Assembly (NCBI GenBank): GCA_963817025.1
Contig: CAWFML010000001.1
Coordinates: 558,001 to 622,000, forward strand
DNA length: 64,000 bases
Direction: 5' to 3'
Source of the DNA: JACMLC01 sp963817025
GTDB lineage: Bacteria; Acidobacteriota; Blastocatellia; Pyrinomonadales; Pyrinomonadaceae
The translations under genes were made by a program, and so were the position numbers. Every line of letters starts with the position of its first letter. Position 1 is the stretch's first letter. Shown piece after piece: positions 44,305-53,064 of this stretch. The notes below the pieces were generated by a model that did not search any database, was not told the DNA's origin, and saw nothing but the letters and a program-made list of their open reading frames with translations.

Positions 44305-46110
44305 TCAGCTTCTTCCGCGCCGCGTGTCATGCGGCCAGTCGGTTGCGAGCGGAGATTTGATATTGACCTTGATGCCTAAATAATCTCTGAAAACGCCTTT
44401 GAGATTGCCCACCTGTTCATCTTCTTCGCGGCGGATATATTCACTGCGGCCTTCGCCCAGAGTCGGGACGATGACGAAGAAAACGCGCTCGATGTCGCGC
44501 GTCGCGCCGACCCTTGCAGACTGTTTTGGGTCGTTCACAGGATTGAGATAATCGCCCTCGTCAAAGTTGCGCACGTGACACTGTATGCAGGTCATCCCGC
44601 GCTCTTCAAAGAGGCGGCGGCGCGGGTCGCGCAGTGAAGTTTCAGCAACCATGAATTTCATTTTGTGCTCGCGCGAGAAAGAAGCCGAATCAATGTTGCT
44701 CGCTTTAACGGAGCCGTCCACGCCGACATCCGGGATAGCAACATTTCCATGATCGTCTTCGTCAACCAGCCTGTCCCAGCCCTTCATGAAATCTTTGCTA
44801 TCGGGACTGAAGCGCGGCGCAGGGGCTGGCTTGTAAGCAGTGCCGTCTGCGTTCGGCTGGATGCTGGTGGCAAAGCCGTCTATGAAAGGGCTGATGAAGG
44901 CCAGCGCCTTTTTACCATTGCGCTCGATTGGGCCAACCTTCATCGCTCCCAAAGCCCAGCCGTCGCCGGTCAGGTAACGCCCCTTCGCGTCATATTTGTT
45001 ATCGCCGCCGAGCCGCGCATTATGCGGCATCGCAGCAAAGTTGGCCTGCATCATGGGATCGTCAGGGTCGCTGTAGCCAAGCACGCTCGTCATAAATTCA
45101 GCGAGCGCCTCGCCGTATTTCTTCTTATCACCTGCGACAAAATCTTTGAGGTTTTCGCCCTCGAAGAAAGCGTTATAGAAGAGCCGCGCAAACTCTTTGT
45201 TGTTCTTCTGTCTTAACTCTTCGGGCCTCCCGGCATCGCCCCCGCGCACGATACGCATGCGCGGCATCAGGTAGACGGGTTCGGGCGCGACCACGTTGAA
45301 ATAAACAAGGCGCAGCTCGAAAGTCTTTTTGTTGAGACGCGGGCGGACGGCTGTCAGTCGCCAGTTCTCCGCTTTCCATTCTGGATTAAACTTCGGGCTG
45401 TCCGGGTCAAGCTCTTCATTGCGATGCAGTGCGGCGAGATTTTTCAGCGCATCACGAAAGAGCGCCTCGCCGTTTGTCGGCTGGATGTTGTTGTCCGGCT
45501 TGACCTGCTTGGTGGTCTCGATGCCTGCGATGCGGTCGAAGAGTTTGACGATGGGCCAACGCTCGTTGGCGGCTGCGAGGCGCGCGGGGTCTATCACGGA
45601 GACGAGCGTTTCGACTTCGAGCGGCGCGGTCGGCCATTCAAAAATCTCTACGGCCCTGGCCTCGACCGGAATCATAAAAGTTTTGGTCAGCGTGCGCGGC
45701 TGTCTGGTTCTGTCGAGCGGGTATTCCGTGATGCGGATGCTGAACATTCCCTTCGGGTCATCGGTCGGCACGGGCGTCCAGTCAACAGTCAGCGTCCGCT
45801 CATTAAATTTGGCGGACGCAGGCTTTTGAATCACTTCGATGCGCACGTCGTCGCTCTCTTCGTCAATCGCGCCGAGGCCGAAATGTATGCGCTGGCCCAA
45901 CCCGACGCGCTTGATACGCACCGGAGCCATTTCGGGAATCTTATTGTCCGCCGCTCCATGTGACATCGTTGACGAGACGAAGGCTTGTGCGCCGCGCTCT
46001 GCGCGCATAAGGCGCGGGACGAAGCCTGCGATGGCTGCGATAAGAAACAGGCTCAGGCAAACTAGCTTCAGAGAGCCTGTGATGCGCGCGGGGGATTTTT
46101 TTCTTTTCAT
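44305..46110 (-). CDS. Secreted protein with a single c-type haem motif
   Basis: A 601-residue exported protein with a signal segment (LVCLSLFLIAAIAGFV). One CxxCH motif, TCIQCHVRNFDEGD, lies near residue 520, which could covalently bind one haem c outside the cytoplasm. An immunoglobulin-like or cadherin-like putative-Ig region is suggested near residues 65-150 (GAIDEESDDVRIEVIQKPAS, FNERTLTVDWTPVPTDDPKG). The remaining sequence has no family I can name. It faces the GT39-like gene tail to tail. A redox or cytochrome-linked role is likely. Confidence 0.7.
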   Translation of the reverse strand: MKRKKSPARITGSLKLVCLSLFLIAAIAGFVPRLMRAERGAQAFVSSTMSHGAADNKIPEMAPVRIKRVGLGQRIHFGLGAIDEESDDVRIEVIQKPASAKFNERTLTVDWTPVPTDDPKGMFSIRITEYPLDRTRQPRTLTKTFMIPVEARAVEIFEWPTAPLEVETLVSVIDPARLAAANERWPIVKLFDRIAGIETTKQVKPDNNIQPTNGEALFRDALKNLAALHRNEELDPDSPKFNPEWKAENWRLTAVRPRLNKKTFELRLVYFNVVAPEPVYLMPRMRIVRGGDAGRPEELRQKNNKEFARLFYNAFFEGENLKDFVAGDKKKYGEALAEFMTSVLGYSDPDDPMMQANFAAMPHNARLGGDNKYDAKGRYLTGDGWALGAMKVGPIERNGKKALAFISPFIDGFATSIQPNADGTAYKPAPAPRFSPDSKDFMKGWDRLVDEDDHGNVAIPDVGVDGSVKASNIDSASFSREHKMKFMVAETSLRDPRRRLFEERGMTCIQCHVRNFDEGDYLNPVNDPKQSARVGATRDIERVFFVIVPTLGEGRSEYIRREEDEQVGNLKGVFRDYLGIKVNIKSPLATDWPHDTRRGRS

Positions 46111-46219
46111 CTGATTTTTGGCGATTCGGATTTTAGGTGAAAGCGAAACGGTGTGAGGTTTTAATTCTCAAGCGGCCCATGTTCCAAACTCCGCCCCTTA
46201 CTTAAGAAGCATTGCTTGC

Positions 46220-47623
46220 TCAGCTACGGTGTTCGAGGTTGTAATCGCGCAGGCGGCGATACAGGGTTGAGGGCGAGATGCCCAGAATCTCCGCTGTCTT
46301 GCCGCGATGCCAGCCCGTCTGTTCGAGTGCGGCGAGAATTTGCTGGCGCTCGACTTCGCGCAGGGAGGCGGAGGCGGGCGCGTCTGATGAAGCGTTGGCA
46401 GAGGCAAGATTTGGAACAGCCGTCATGCCCGGAGCAACAAACGCGGCGGGACGCGTGACTTCGGGCGGGAGTTCGGAAAGCGTGATGCGCCCGTGATCCG
46501 CAAGCAGCACTGCGCGCTCAAGGCAGTTGCGAAGCTGACGCACGTTGCCGGGCCAGTGATAGGCGCGCATGGCATCGAGGACTTCGGGCGTCAGTTCAGG
46601 CGGGGTTGCGCCGCCGAGTTGTTTGAGCAGGTGATGCGCGAGCGGCTCTATGTCTTCGGGCCTTTCGCGCAGCGGCGTGAGATTGATTTGAAAGCCGTTG
46701 ATGCGATACAGCAGGTCTGCGCGAAAGCTGCCGCCCGCCACCACTTCATCAGGATTGCGATTGGTTGCGGCGACGATGCGGACATTGACTTCGACTTTGC
46801 GCACCGCGCCGACGCGATAGAACGAGCGCGTTTCGATGGCGCGCAAGAGCTTTGCCTGAAGCGGCATCGGCAGCTCTGTAATCTCGTCTAAGAAAAGCGT
46901 GCCGCCGTCGGCCAGTTCTATCAATCCGAGCTTGCGCCCCTTCGCCCCCGAAAACGCTCCGGCCTCGTAGCCGAACAGTTCGGATTCGAGCAGCGATTCC
47001 TGAAACGCCGCGCAGTTCAAATCAATAAAAGAAGAATCCGCGCGATGTGAGAGACGATGCACGGCATGCGCGATAAGCTCTTTGCCGGTGCCGCTCTCGC
47101 CAGTGATTAAGACCGAAGCATCCGAAGGCGCGACGCGCTCGACGAGGCGGACGGCTTCGCGCATCTGATCCGAGTCGGAAACGATTTCGGGCATCGCTGA
47201 TTGACGCGCAAGCTGCGCGCGTAATCTTTGATTGTCCACACGCAGCCGGCGCTTATCGGCAGCCTGTTTGACCAGCGCGTCGAGTTCCGTAATGCGATAC
47301 GGCTTTGAGAGATAATCGTAAGCCCCAAGCTTCATGGCCTCGATGGCCGTCTCGACCGTCGCGTGGCCCGTGAGCATGATGGCTTCGGGCGGGTTGGGCC
47401 GCTCGCGCACGCGCCTGAGAAGTTCCATTCCATCCATGCGCGGCATGTTGATGTCGCACAGGAGCACGTCTACGTTGCTCTCTTCCAAAAGGCGCAGGGC
47501 GGCTTCGCCGTCGGGCGCGGCCTGCACTCTATAGCCTAATCGCTGAAGCTCTTTTTGAATGACAAGACGCAGGTTGGCTTCGTCTTCGGCAACAAGGATG
47601 CGCGTCGGAATGGTTTCGCTCAA
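46220..47623 (-). CDS. Sigma54-dependent response regulator (NtrC family)
   Basis: A 467-residue regulator: receiver domain 1-125 with phospho-acceptor aspartate in LLCDINMPRMDGME and KP near 108; AAA+ domain with Walker A ITGESGTGKELIAHAV, the sigma54 contact loop ELFGYEAGAFSGAKGR and Walker B GGTLFLDEI; C-terminal Fis-type helix-turn-helix (TGWHRGKTAEILGISPSTLY). The sigma54 loop reads GAFSGA rather than GAFTGA, a conservative change. Its start overlaps the stop of the histidine kinase gene by 4 bp, so the pair is translationally coupled. Targets are unknown. Confidence 0.93.
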   Translation of the reverse strand: MSETIPTRILVAEDEANLRLVIQKELQRLGYRVQAAPDGEAALRLLEESNVDVLLCDINMPRMDGMELLRRVRERPNPPEAIMLTGHATVETAIEAMKLGAYDYLSKPYRITELDALVKQAADKRRLRVDNQRLRAQLARQSAMPEIVSDSDQMREAVRLVERVAPSDASVLITGESGTGKELIAHAVHRLSHRADSSFIDLNCAAFQESLLESELFGYEAGAFSGAKGRKLGLIELADGGTLFLDEITELPMPLQAKLLRAIETRSFYRVGAVRKVEVNVRIVAATNRNPDEVVAGGSFRADLLYRINGFQINLTPLRERPEDIEPLAHHLLKQLGGATPPELTPEVLDAMRAYHWPGNVRQLRNCLERAVLLADHGRITLSELPPEVTRPAAFVAPGMTAVPNLASANASSDAPASASLREVERQQILAALEQTGWHRGKTAEILGISPSTLYRRLRDYNLEHRS

Positions 47624-49650
47624 GCTCTCTTAGTCTCCGTCTCAGATGTGGTCTTGGCGGCAGGCAGCGAAATCGTAAATGTGGTGCCGACACCGACTGT
47701 TGATTGCACGTCAAGGCGTCCGCCGTGCTCTGTTACAATACCATAACAGACGGCGAGACCAAGACCCGTGCCGTGCCCGACCTCCTTCGTCGTAAAAAAC
47801 GGATCAAAGATTTTCGTCAGGTTTTCGGCAGCGATGCCCACCCCCGTGTCTGAGACTTCGACCAGCACCACGCCCTCCGCGTTGCGCGTGCGCAGGGTCA
47901 GTCGCCCGCCATCAGGCATCGCATCAATGGCATTGGTCGAAAGCGCGATCACGGCCTGTTGCAGTTGGCCCTCGTCGCCAGCGATATAGGCAAGGTCTTT
48001 CGCAGCCTCGACGCGAATCTCCACGGCCTCGCCGCGTCTTTGATGCGAGAGCAGGCGCGCGGCGGAGTTGACGACCTCGGACATGCTGACGGGCATCTGG
48101 CGGCTGGCGCGCGTGCGGCTGAAATCCAACAGCCCGTTCGTGATTGACTTGCAGCGGAAAGCCTCGCTGCGTATCAAGCCCAGATATTCTTTTAAATCTT
48201 CGACTTCATCCGAAGAGCCGAACGCGCCCTCCAGGACGCGCGATTCGAGAGCTTCGGCGCAGGCGGCGATGGTCGCCAGAGGGTTATTTATCTCATGCAC
48301 GACGCCTGCCGCGAGTCGTCCGACGGAGGCGAGTCGTTCCGCGCGACCGATGGCGCGGTTGGCTTCGACGCGCGCGGTGATCTCTTCGCCGAGCGTGATG
48401 ACGTGCGTCACCATTCCGTTCTCGTCGCGCATCGGAATCTTGCTAATCAGCCAGTGCTGGCTCGCGCCGTTGGCATCGGTCGTCTCCTGCTCAAACCGCT
48501 CTATCTCGCCAAGCTCGAACGCGCGCTTGAACTCTGCTTCGAGCACGTCGCGCGGCTGCCGCGTGAGCACCTCGAAGATGTTGCGCCCCAGCGCGTCGTC
48601 GCGCGGGATGCCCTGCCCGCCCAACTCACGATTGCGATTCCACGCGACGATCCGATAGTCCCTGTCAACAGCATACAGCGAGAGCGGCAAGGTATCCACA
48701 ATCGCCTCTGTAAAACGCCGCTGCTCTTCCGTCGCATACGAGATGGAAGCATCGCGCGCGGCATCATATAGCGATGAGATATGAGCCGCGAGCGCGGTCT
48801 GCTGCGCCGCTGCATCCACAAGGCGACGGACGGATTCCGTGCAATCCTCCTCGCGGTCAAAGCCGACTATCAAAGCTCCCTGCGCCCGCCCGCCGAAACA
48901 GAGCGGCGCGAGATATTCGACAGCATGCTTCTCATCACGCAGGAAAAACTTTTCGCGCTGGTCCAGAAAAATTGAAGATAAAGATTGCGGCGACGCGAGC
49001 CACGCATCGAGCCGCTCCATGTTGAGGTGCGAGACGCCCTCCGCGCTGCCCTCGCGGTCAAAGACGCAGACCGCCCCTCCAAACTCATGCATGTTGACAG
49101 CCACCGCGCAGAGCACCGCATCAGTGCCTTCATAAGTCGCGCCGGAGACGCGCCTCACGACCTGTTCCGGTTCGAGCGTGAGCAGGAGGCTGCGGCCCAA
49201 ATCCGCCAGAAACATCAACTCGCGGTTGCTGCCGACGAGTGCGCGAGTGCGCTGCGCCGCTTCGAGCCGCGCGCTGACGCGTGAGAGCAGCTCGCGCGCC
49301 GTTGATGGCTTGACGATGTAATCATCCGCCCCTGCGGCAAAGGCTTCGACCTTGCGCTGCTCGTCGTCGCTGGCCGAGATAACGACTAAAGATAATTGTC
49401 TGGTATTGGCCCGCGCCCTCAGGAGACGACACAGCGCGAGGCCGTTGACATCCGGCATCTCGACATCGAGCAAGACCAGATCGCAACTCTCTTTGTGCAA
49501 GAGCCTGAGAGCCGTCGGCGCATCCGGCGCGGTCAGCACCTGATAATCCGCGCCCTCAAAAATATTTTGCAGACGCAGGCGCACGCTCTCTTCATCATCC
49601 ACTATCAGGAGCGAGGTCTTTGTTAGTCCATTGCCGGACGGAGCAGACAT
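47620..49650 (-). CDS. Hybrid REC-GAF-PAS sensor histidine kinase
   Basis: A 676-residue soluble kinase. An N-terminal receiver domain (LLIVDDEESVRLRL, DLVLLDVEMPDVNG with the aspartate, KPSTARELL) comes first, then a GAF-like region (about 145-290), a PAS domain (about 305-420, LYAVDRDYRIVAWNRNREL), HisKA with VGRLAAGVVHEINNPLATIA (phospho-acceptor His) and a HATPase end (STNAIDAMPDGG, VSDTGVGIAAENL, GTGLGLAVCYGIV). No transmembrane segment is seen, so it senses a cytoplasmic signal. A leading receiver lets another system control it. It is coupled to the downstream NtrC-type regulator. Confidence 0.93.
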   Translation of the reverse strand: MSAPSGNGLTKTSLLIVDDEESVRLRLQNIFEGADYQVLTAPDAPTALRLLHKESCDLVLLDVEMPDVNGLALCRLLRARANTRQLSLVVISASDDEQRKVEAFAAGADDYIVKPSTARELLSRVSARLEAAQRTRALVGSNRELMFLADLGRSLLLTLEPEQVVRRVSGATYEGTDAVLCAVAVNMHEFGGAVCVFDREGSAEGVSHLNMERLDAWLASPQSLSSIFLDQREKFFLRDEKHAVEYLAPLCFGGRAQGALIVGFDREEDCTESVRRLVDAAAQQTALAAHISSLYDAARDASISYATEEQRRFTEAIVDTLPLSLYAVDRDYRIVAWNRNRELGGQGIPRDDALGRNIFEVLTRQPRDVLEAEFKRAFELGEIERFEQETTDANGASQHWLISKIPMRDENGMVTHVITLGEEITARVEANRAIGRAERLASVGRLAAGVVHEINNPLATIAACAEALESRVLEGAFGSSDEVEDLKEYLGLIRSEAFRCKSITNGLLDFSRTRASRQMPVSMSEVVNSAARLLSHQRRGEAVEIRVEAAKDLAYIAGDEGQLQQAVIALSTNAIDAMPDGGRLTLRTRNAEGVVLVEVSDTGVGIAAENLTKIFDPFFTTKEVGHGTGLGLAVCYGIVTEHGGRLDVQSTVGVGTTFTISLPAAKTTSETETKRA

Positions 49651-49675
49651 GCTTTCATCCTCTTCAAGGATTGAT

Positions 49676-49740
49676 ACATTTGCTCATTGATACATTTGCT
49701 CATTCTGATAAATGGTTCAATGAGCAAATGAATCAATCCT
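49676..49740. repeat. Palindromic repeat L1 (ATTTGCTCATTGATAC family)
   Basis: Tandem ATTGATACATTTGCTC units with mirror AATGAGCAAATGAATCAAT. Confidence 0.85.
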
Positions 49741-49753
49741 TTATATTCTATGC

Positions 49754-49910
49754 GAATCAAGAGTAGAAAGTCCTTTGCAGGGAACAGTATTTCCTTTGCG
49801 TATCTTTGCGGATTTCTCTTTCGCGTTCTTTGCGGTTAAGTAATGTGTTAACGCAACGACCGCAAAGAACAGGACGCAAAGAAGCGCAAAGAGTGTTCGA
49901 CTCTTGATTC
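49754..49910. repeat. Palindromic repeat B13 with 11-bp terminal inverted repeats
   Basis: Ends GAATCAAGAGT (49754-49764) and ACTCTTGATTC (49900-49910) are perfect mirrors. Inside, CTTTGCGT/CGCAAAG-type arms of family B. It looks like a complete unit with defined ends. Confidence 0.85.
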
Positions 49911-49992
49911 ACATATTCTATCACTTGCGATGAGTATTTCATCGCATATCTTAAAGGGGATTGAAAGCGTCAGCCGGAGGGGATTGTCAAGA

Positions 49993-50075
49993 AGAAGGGT
50001 GTAGGGCGTAGGCTGTTGGGTGTAGAAAAAGAAATTGTTTTAACTACGCACTACACTCTGCTTTTTACTTTTTCA
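49993..50075. repeat. Palindromic repeat M1 (GGGTGTAGGGCGTAG family)
   Basis: AGGGTGTAGGGCGTAGG...GGTGTAG with mirror CTACGCACTACACTCT. The short stretch 49911-49992 around it has no gene. Confidence 0.7.
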
Positions 50076-50322
50076 TCGTGGTTTCAAGCTCTGTCAGACG
50101 CTGTTGCAGGCTGGCTGCGTGACGCCGTGCATCGAGGGCGAAGTAGAGCGCGCAGGCGGCAATCAACAGCGAAGCGCCGACAATCAGCCACTGGGGGCGT
50201 TGCGAAGGCTTGGCGAGATGCTTGTCCAGCGTGCCGAGGAGGTTGTCGTGCCGGGCGTCTTTATCCGGCCCGTTGTCCGCAAACCACTGCTCGTCGAATT
50301 GATGAAGAATGTGATAGCTCAT
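50065..50322 (-). CDS. Small single-pass membrane protein
   Basis: An 85-residue protein with a soluble N-terminal part (FDEQWFADNGPDKDARHDN), one transmembrane segment (QWLIVGASLLIAACALYFAL) and a short C-terminal coiled-coil-like end (LQQRLTELETTMKK). I do not recognise it. It lies between two signalling genes in the same direction. It is probably genuine because it has family-like features and starts cleanly. Confidence 0.6.
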   Translation of the reverse strand: MSYHILHQFDEQWFADNGPDKDARHDNLLGTLDKHLAKPSQRPQWLIVGASLLIAACALYFALDARRHAASLQQRLTELETTMKK

Positions 50323-50332
50323 AATTATTCAA

Positions 50333-50425
50333 GGGGGAAAGAGGTAAAAGGGAAAGGGGTAAAAGGTAATCGAGAGCTAATAAATTTTCCCTTTTAACCT
50401 TTCCCCACTTACCCCTTTTCTTAAT
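50333..50425. repeat. Palindromic repeat K2
   Basis: AAAGAGGTAAAAGGGAAAGG with mirror CCCTTTTAACCTTTCCCC and ACCCCTTTT, between the small membrane protein and the HD-GYP gene. Confidence 0.85.
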
Positions 50426-52922
50426 TGATCGCTGTCGAAGCCAGCTTGCCCGTCTGCAAATCCGGAAGCTCTGTCGCGTCCGCTGCGAGCGAGTGACGAC
50501 GGCGACGCTGTTTGTGTTCTGACTTGGAGGAGTACATGGCTTGATCCGCCGCGATGAGAAGCTGGTCCAGAGTTTCGCCGTGGACGCCGTAGGTCGCTGC
50601 CCCGACGCTGATGCCGACGTTCGCATACTCTCCCACGCGCACGGGCAGGAGGAAAGTCGAGATGGTCTTCTCTATCCGCTCGCGCAGCTCGTCCACCTGA
50701 TCGCCCACGAGTTCCTGCACGACGGCGACAAATTCGTCGCCCGCATAGCGCGCCAGAAAATCATATTCGCGCAGTTGCGCCTGAAGCAGCCGCGCCACTT
50801 CGCGCAGCATCTGGTCGCCGACCTTGTGACCGAAGGTGTCGTTGACCTGCTTGAAATCATCCAGATCGAGCATCACCACCTGAAACGGTCGCTTGCTGCG
50901 ATTGGCGCGCGAGACTTCCTGCTCGAAACGCAGGTACATGCAGCGCGCGTTCGGCAATCCCGTCAGCGGGTCTGTCAGCGCATTGGACTCTGCCTCTGCG
51001 TGATGCATCGCGTTGGAGAGCGCATCCGAAGCGAGCCGCACCACTGTGTCCAGCAGGCGCATGTGATCGTCCGTGTAATTGGTCAACTCGGTCGAGTAGA
51101 CGGAGATTGCGCCGAGCAGTCTTTCATCTTTGTCTACAAGCGGCAGCGAGGCCATCGAGCGATAACGGCTGCCGGGCGCGAGATGCATGCCCGCGAAATC
51201 TAAGGCCGGGTCAATCCGGTTGATCGGGCGACGGTTGGCGAGCGTAAATCCGGTCACGCCTTCGCCCGGCGCGACGCAACGACCGAGCAGGATGTCAGCA
51301 TTCTTGCCCGCGACGTGCGCGGCTTCCGCATAACCCTTCAACTCGTCATGCAGGTACACAACGCAAGTGTCGAAGGGGATGATGTGGCCCACTTTGTTGA
51401 CGATGATGGAGAGCGTGTCCTTGATGTCCAAGGACGAGCCAAAAGTGCGCGCGATCTCGTAAAGCGCATAGACTTCGCGGTGCGCGTTCTTAATCTGATC
51501 CAGATAAGCCGGGGTCGAGCGATTCGGAGCAAGGCTGTTATCGGCCACAGCGGCAGCGCCGTAGGCCTCGCCCAACTGGCCGTGCTGGTCCAGTCCCTGA
51601 GTTTTGATCTCATCTTCAAAGCGATGTAAATTTTTCAGGAACAGGTCTACCACATTCGGGTCAAAGGTAACGCCCGCGCCGCTCAGCAAAAGCGAGCTGG
51701 CTTCATCGTGCGTCATGCCGGGACGATAGGGACGGTCTTCGCGCACGGAGTCAAAGCTGTCTACGACGGCCAGTATGCGCGCCGTGAGCGGGATGTCTTC
51801 GCCCTTCAGACCATCCGGATAGCCGAGGCCGTTCCACTGCTCGTGATGATGCCGCACAATCGGCACGACCGGATACGGGAACTCGACGCGGCTCAGGATT
51901 TCCGCTCCGACCGTCGTGTGCACTTTCATCTTCTCAAACTCTGCCGCGGTCAGCCTGCCGGGTTTGTTGAGAATATGATCCGGCACAGCCAGTTTGCCCA
52001 CATCATGCAGCAAGGCTCCGGCCTTTAAGGCTTCGATCTCGCTGTCCGAGAGACCGAAAAGCTTTCCCATTCCGGCGGCATAAATCTGCACGCGGCGAAC
52101 ATGGCAATGCGTCGTCTGGTCTTTGGCGTCTATCGCCGTCGCTAGGGCTTCCACGGTCGCCAGATGAATGCGGCTCATCTCAGACGCTTCGCGCGTCTTC
52201 TCCGCGACCCGCTCGAAATAGATTTTATAAGTGGCGTAGGTGGCGGCGATGACCGGCACGCTCAGGAGCACATAGAGAAAGCCGAACGTCGTGATGGAGA
52301 CGTAAATCAACGCCGCCGCGATAGCTGCCGCAAAGAAAGTCCAACACGTCCAGAGATAACCGTCGCGCCAGAACCTCCAGATCGAGCGGCGGTTCTTCAA
52401 AGCGCACATCGTCGCCACCGTCAGACCGTTCAAGAGATATTGCAGAATCGTCATCACCGCGAGCGGAACCAGCAGTTGCGCGACGAGGGCTGCGGTCGTC
52501 GTGCCGAGCGGCACGCTTTCGATATGCGCGTAGGCCGAGAGCGTGAAATAAAAGAAGTGGCCGGAGATAAAGACTGAGACGGCCATCATCATCGGCGCGC
52601 CGATCCAGCTCGTCACGCGCCTGGTCGTGCGCTGCGAGCTGACGAATGAATCAACCACGCCGAGCAGGATGCCCGCAGGCACGCCCAGCATCATGACGCT
52701 CAGAAAAGTGAAGGCATCGCCCGCAGTGACGCTGGCGGTCGTGTTGGGAATACGAATCGGATACGAGCTGGTGATGAGAACGAGGGTCAGCAGTGCGATA
52801 AATTGTCCCCACTGCGACGAAGTAAATTCGAGGCAATGATAGAATCCCCATGCGCCCGTCAGCAGCCCGGCAGCAACCATCACGCCCCAGTAAATCTTGG
52901 CCGCTAAGTTGTAATCTGACAT
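50421..52922 (-). CDS. Membrane HD-GYP/GAF/GGDEF cyclic-di-GMP protein
   Basis: An 833-residue protein. An N-terminal membrane part of about six helices is followed by an HD-GYP phosphodiesterase domain (HDVGKLAVPDHIL and HHEQWNGLGYPDGL), a GAF domain (about 470-640) and a GGDEF domain near the C-terminus reading YAGDEF, with an RxxD inhibition site (REYD) five residues upstream. It could both make and degrade cyclic di-GMP; the AGDEF form is active in many proteins. I chose the ATG at 52922 (MSDYNLAAKIYWG); a longer frame adds 38 residues partly encoded by repeat N1. Confidence 0.9.
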   Translation of the reverse strand: MSDYNLAAKIYWGVMVAAGLLTGAWGFYHCLEFTSSQWGQFIALLTLVLITSSYPIRIPNTTASVTAGDAFTFLSVMMLGVPAGILLGVVDSFVSSQRTTRRVTSWIGAPMMMAVSVFISGHFFYFTLSAYAHIESVPLGTTTAALVAQLLVPLAVMTILQYLLNGLTVATMCALKNRRSIWRFWRDGYLWTCWTFFAAAIAAALIYVSITTFGFLYVLLSVPVIAATYATYKIYFERVAEKTREASEMSRIHLATVEALATAIDAKDQTTHCHVRRVQIYAAGMGKLFGLSDSEIEALKAGALLHDVGKLAVPDHILNKPGRLTAAEFEKMKVHTTVGAEILSRVEFPYPVVPIVRHHHEQWNGLGYPDGLKGEDIPLTARILAVVDSFDSVREDRPYRPGMTHDEASSLLLSGAGVTFDPNVVDLFLKNLHRFEDEIKTQGLDQHGQLGEAYGAAAVADNSLAPNRSTPAYLDQIKNAHREVYALYEIARTFGSSLDIKDTLSIIVNKVGHIIPFDTCVVYLHDELKGYAEAAHVAGKNADILLGRCVAPGEGVTGFTLANRRPINRIDPALDFAGMHLAPGSRYRSMASLPLVDKDERLLGAISVYSTELTNYTDDHMRLLDTVVRLASDALSNAMHHAEAESNALTDPLTGLPNARCMYLRFEQEVSRANRSKRPFQVVMLDLDDFKQVNDTFGHKVGDQMLREVARLLQAQLREYDFLARYAGDEFVAVVQELVGDQVDELRERIEKTISTFLLPVRVGEYANVGISVGAATYGVHGETLDQLLIAADQAMYSSKSEHKQRRRRHSLAADATELPDLQTGKLASTAIN

Positions 52923-53004
52923 GTCTATGAATTTCACTCGCCGCGTCTCCGTTTCGCTACGAAAGTGTGGAGGTCTGTGGTTGGGGCATGTGGGTAAGTC
53001 TGGA

Positions 53005-53062
53005 ATCGTCAGTCTGAAGTCTGAAGTCAAAAGCATTTGACTTCAGACTCACGACTCCTGCC
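53005..53062. repeat. Palindromic repeat N1 (AGTCTGAAGTCTGAAGTC family)
   Basis: Left arm CAGTCTGAAGTCTGAAGTCA, mirror TTTGACTTCAGACT, between the protease and HD-GYP genes. Confidence 0.85.
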
Positions 53063-53064
53063 TG

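Noticed and set aside
46150..46200. A GG-N10-GC pattern on the minus strand upstream of the haem protein gene resembles a sigma54 promoter.
   Set aside because: TGGAAC and CCGC differ from TGGCAC and TTGC at key bases, so support is too weak.
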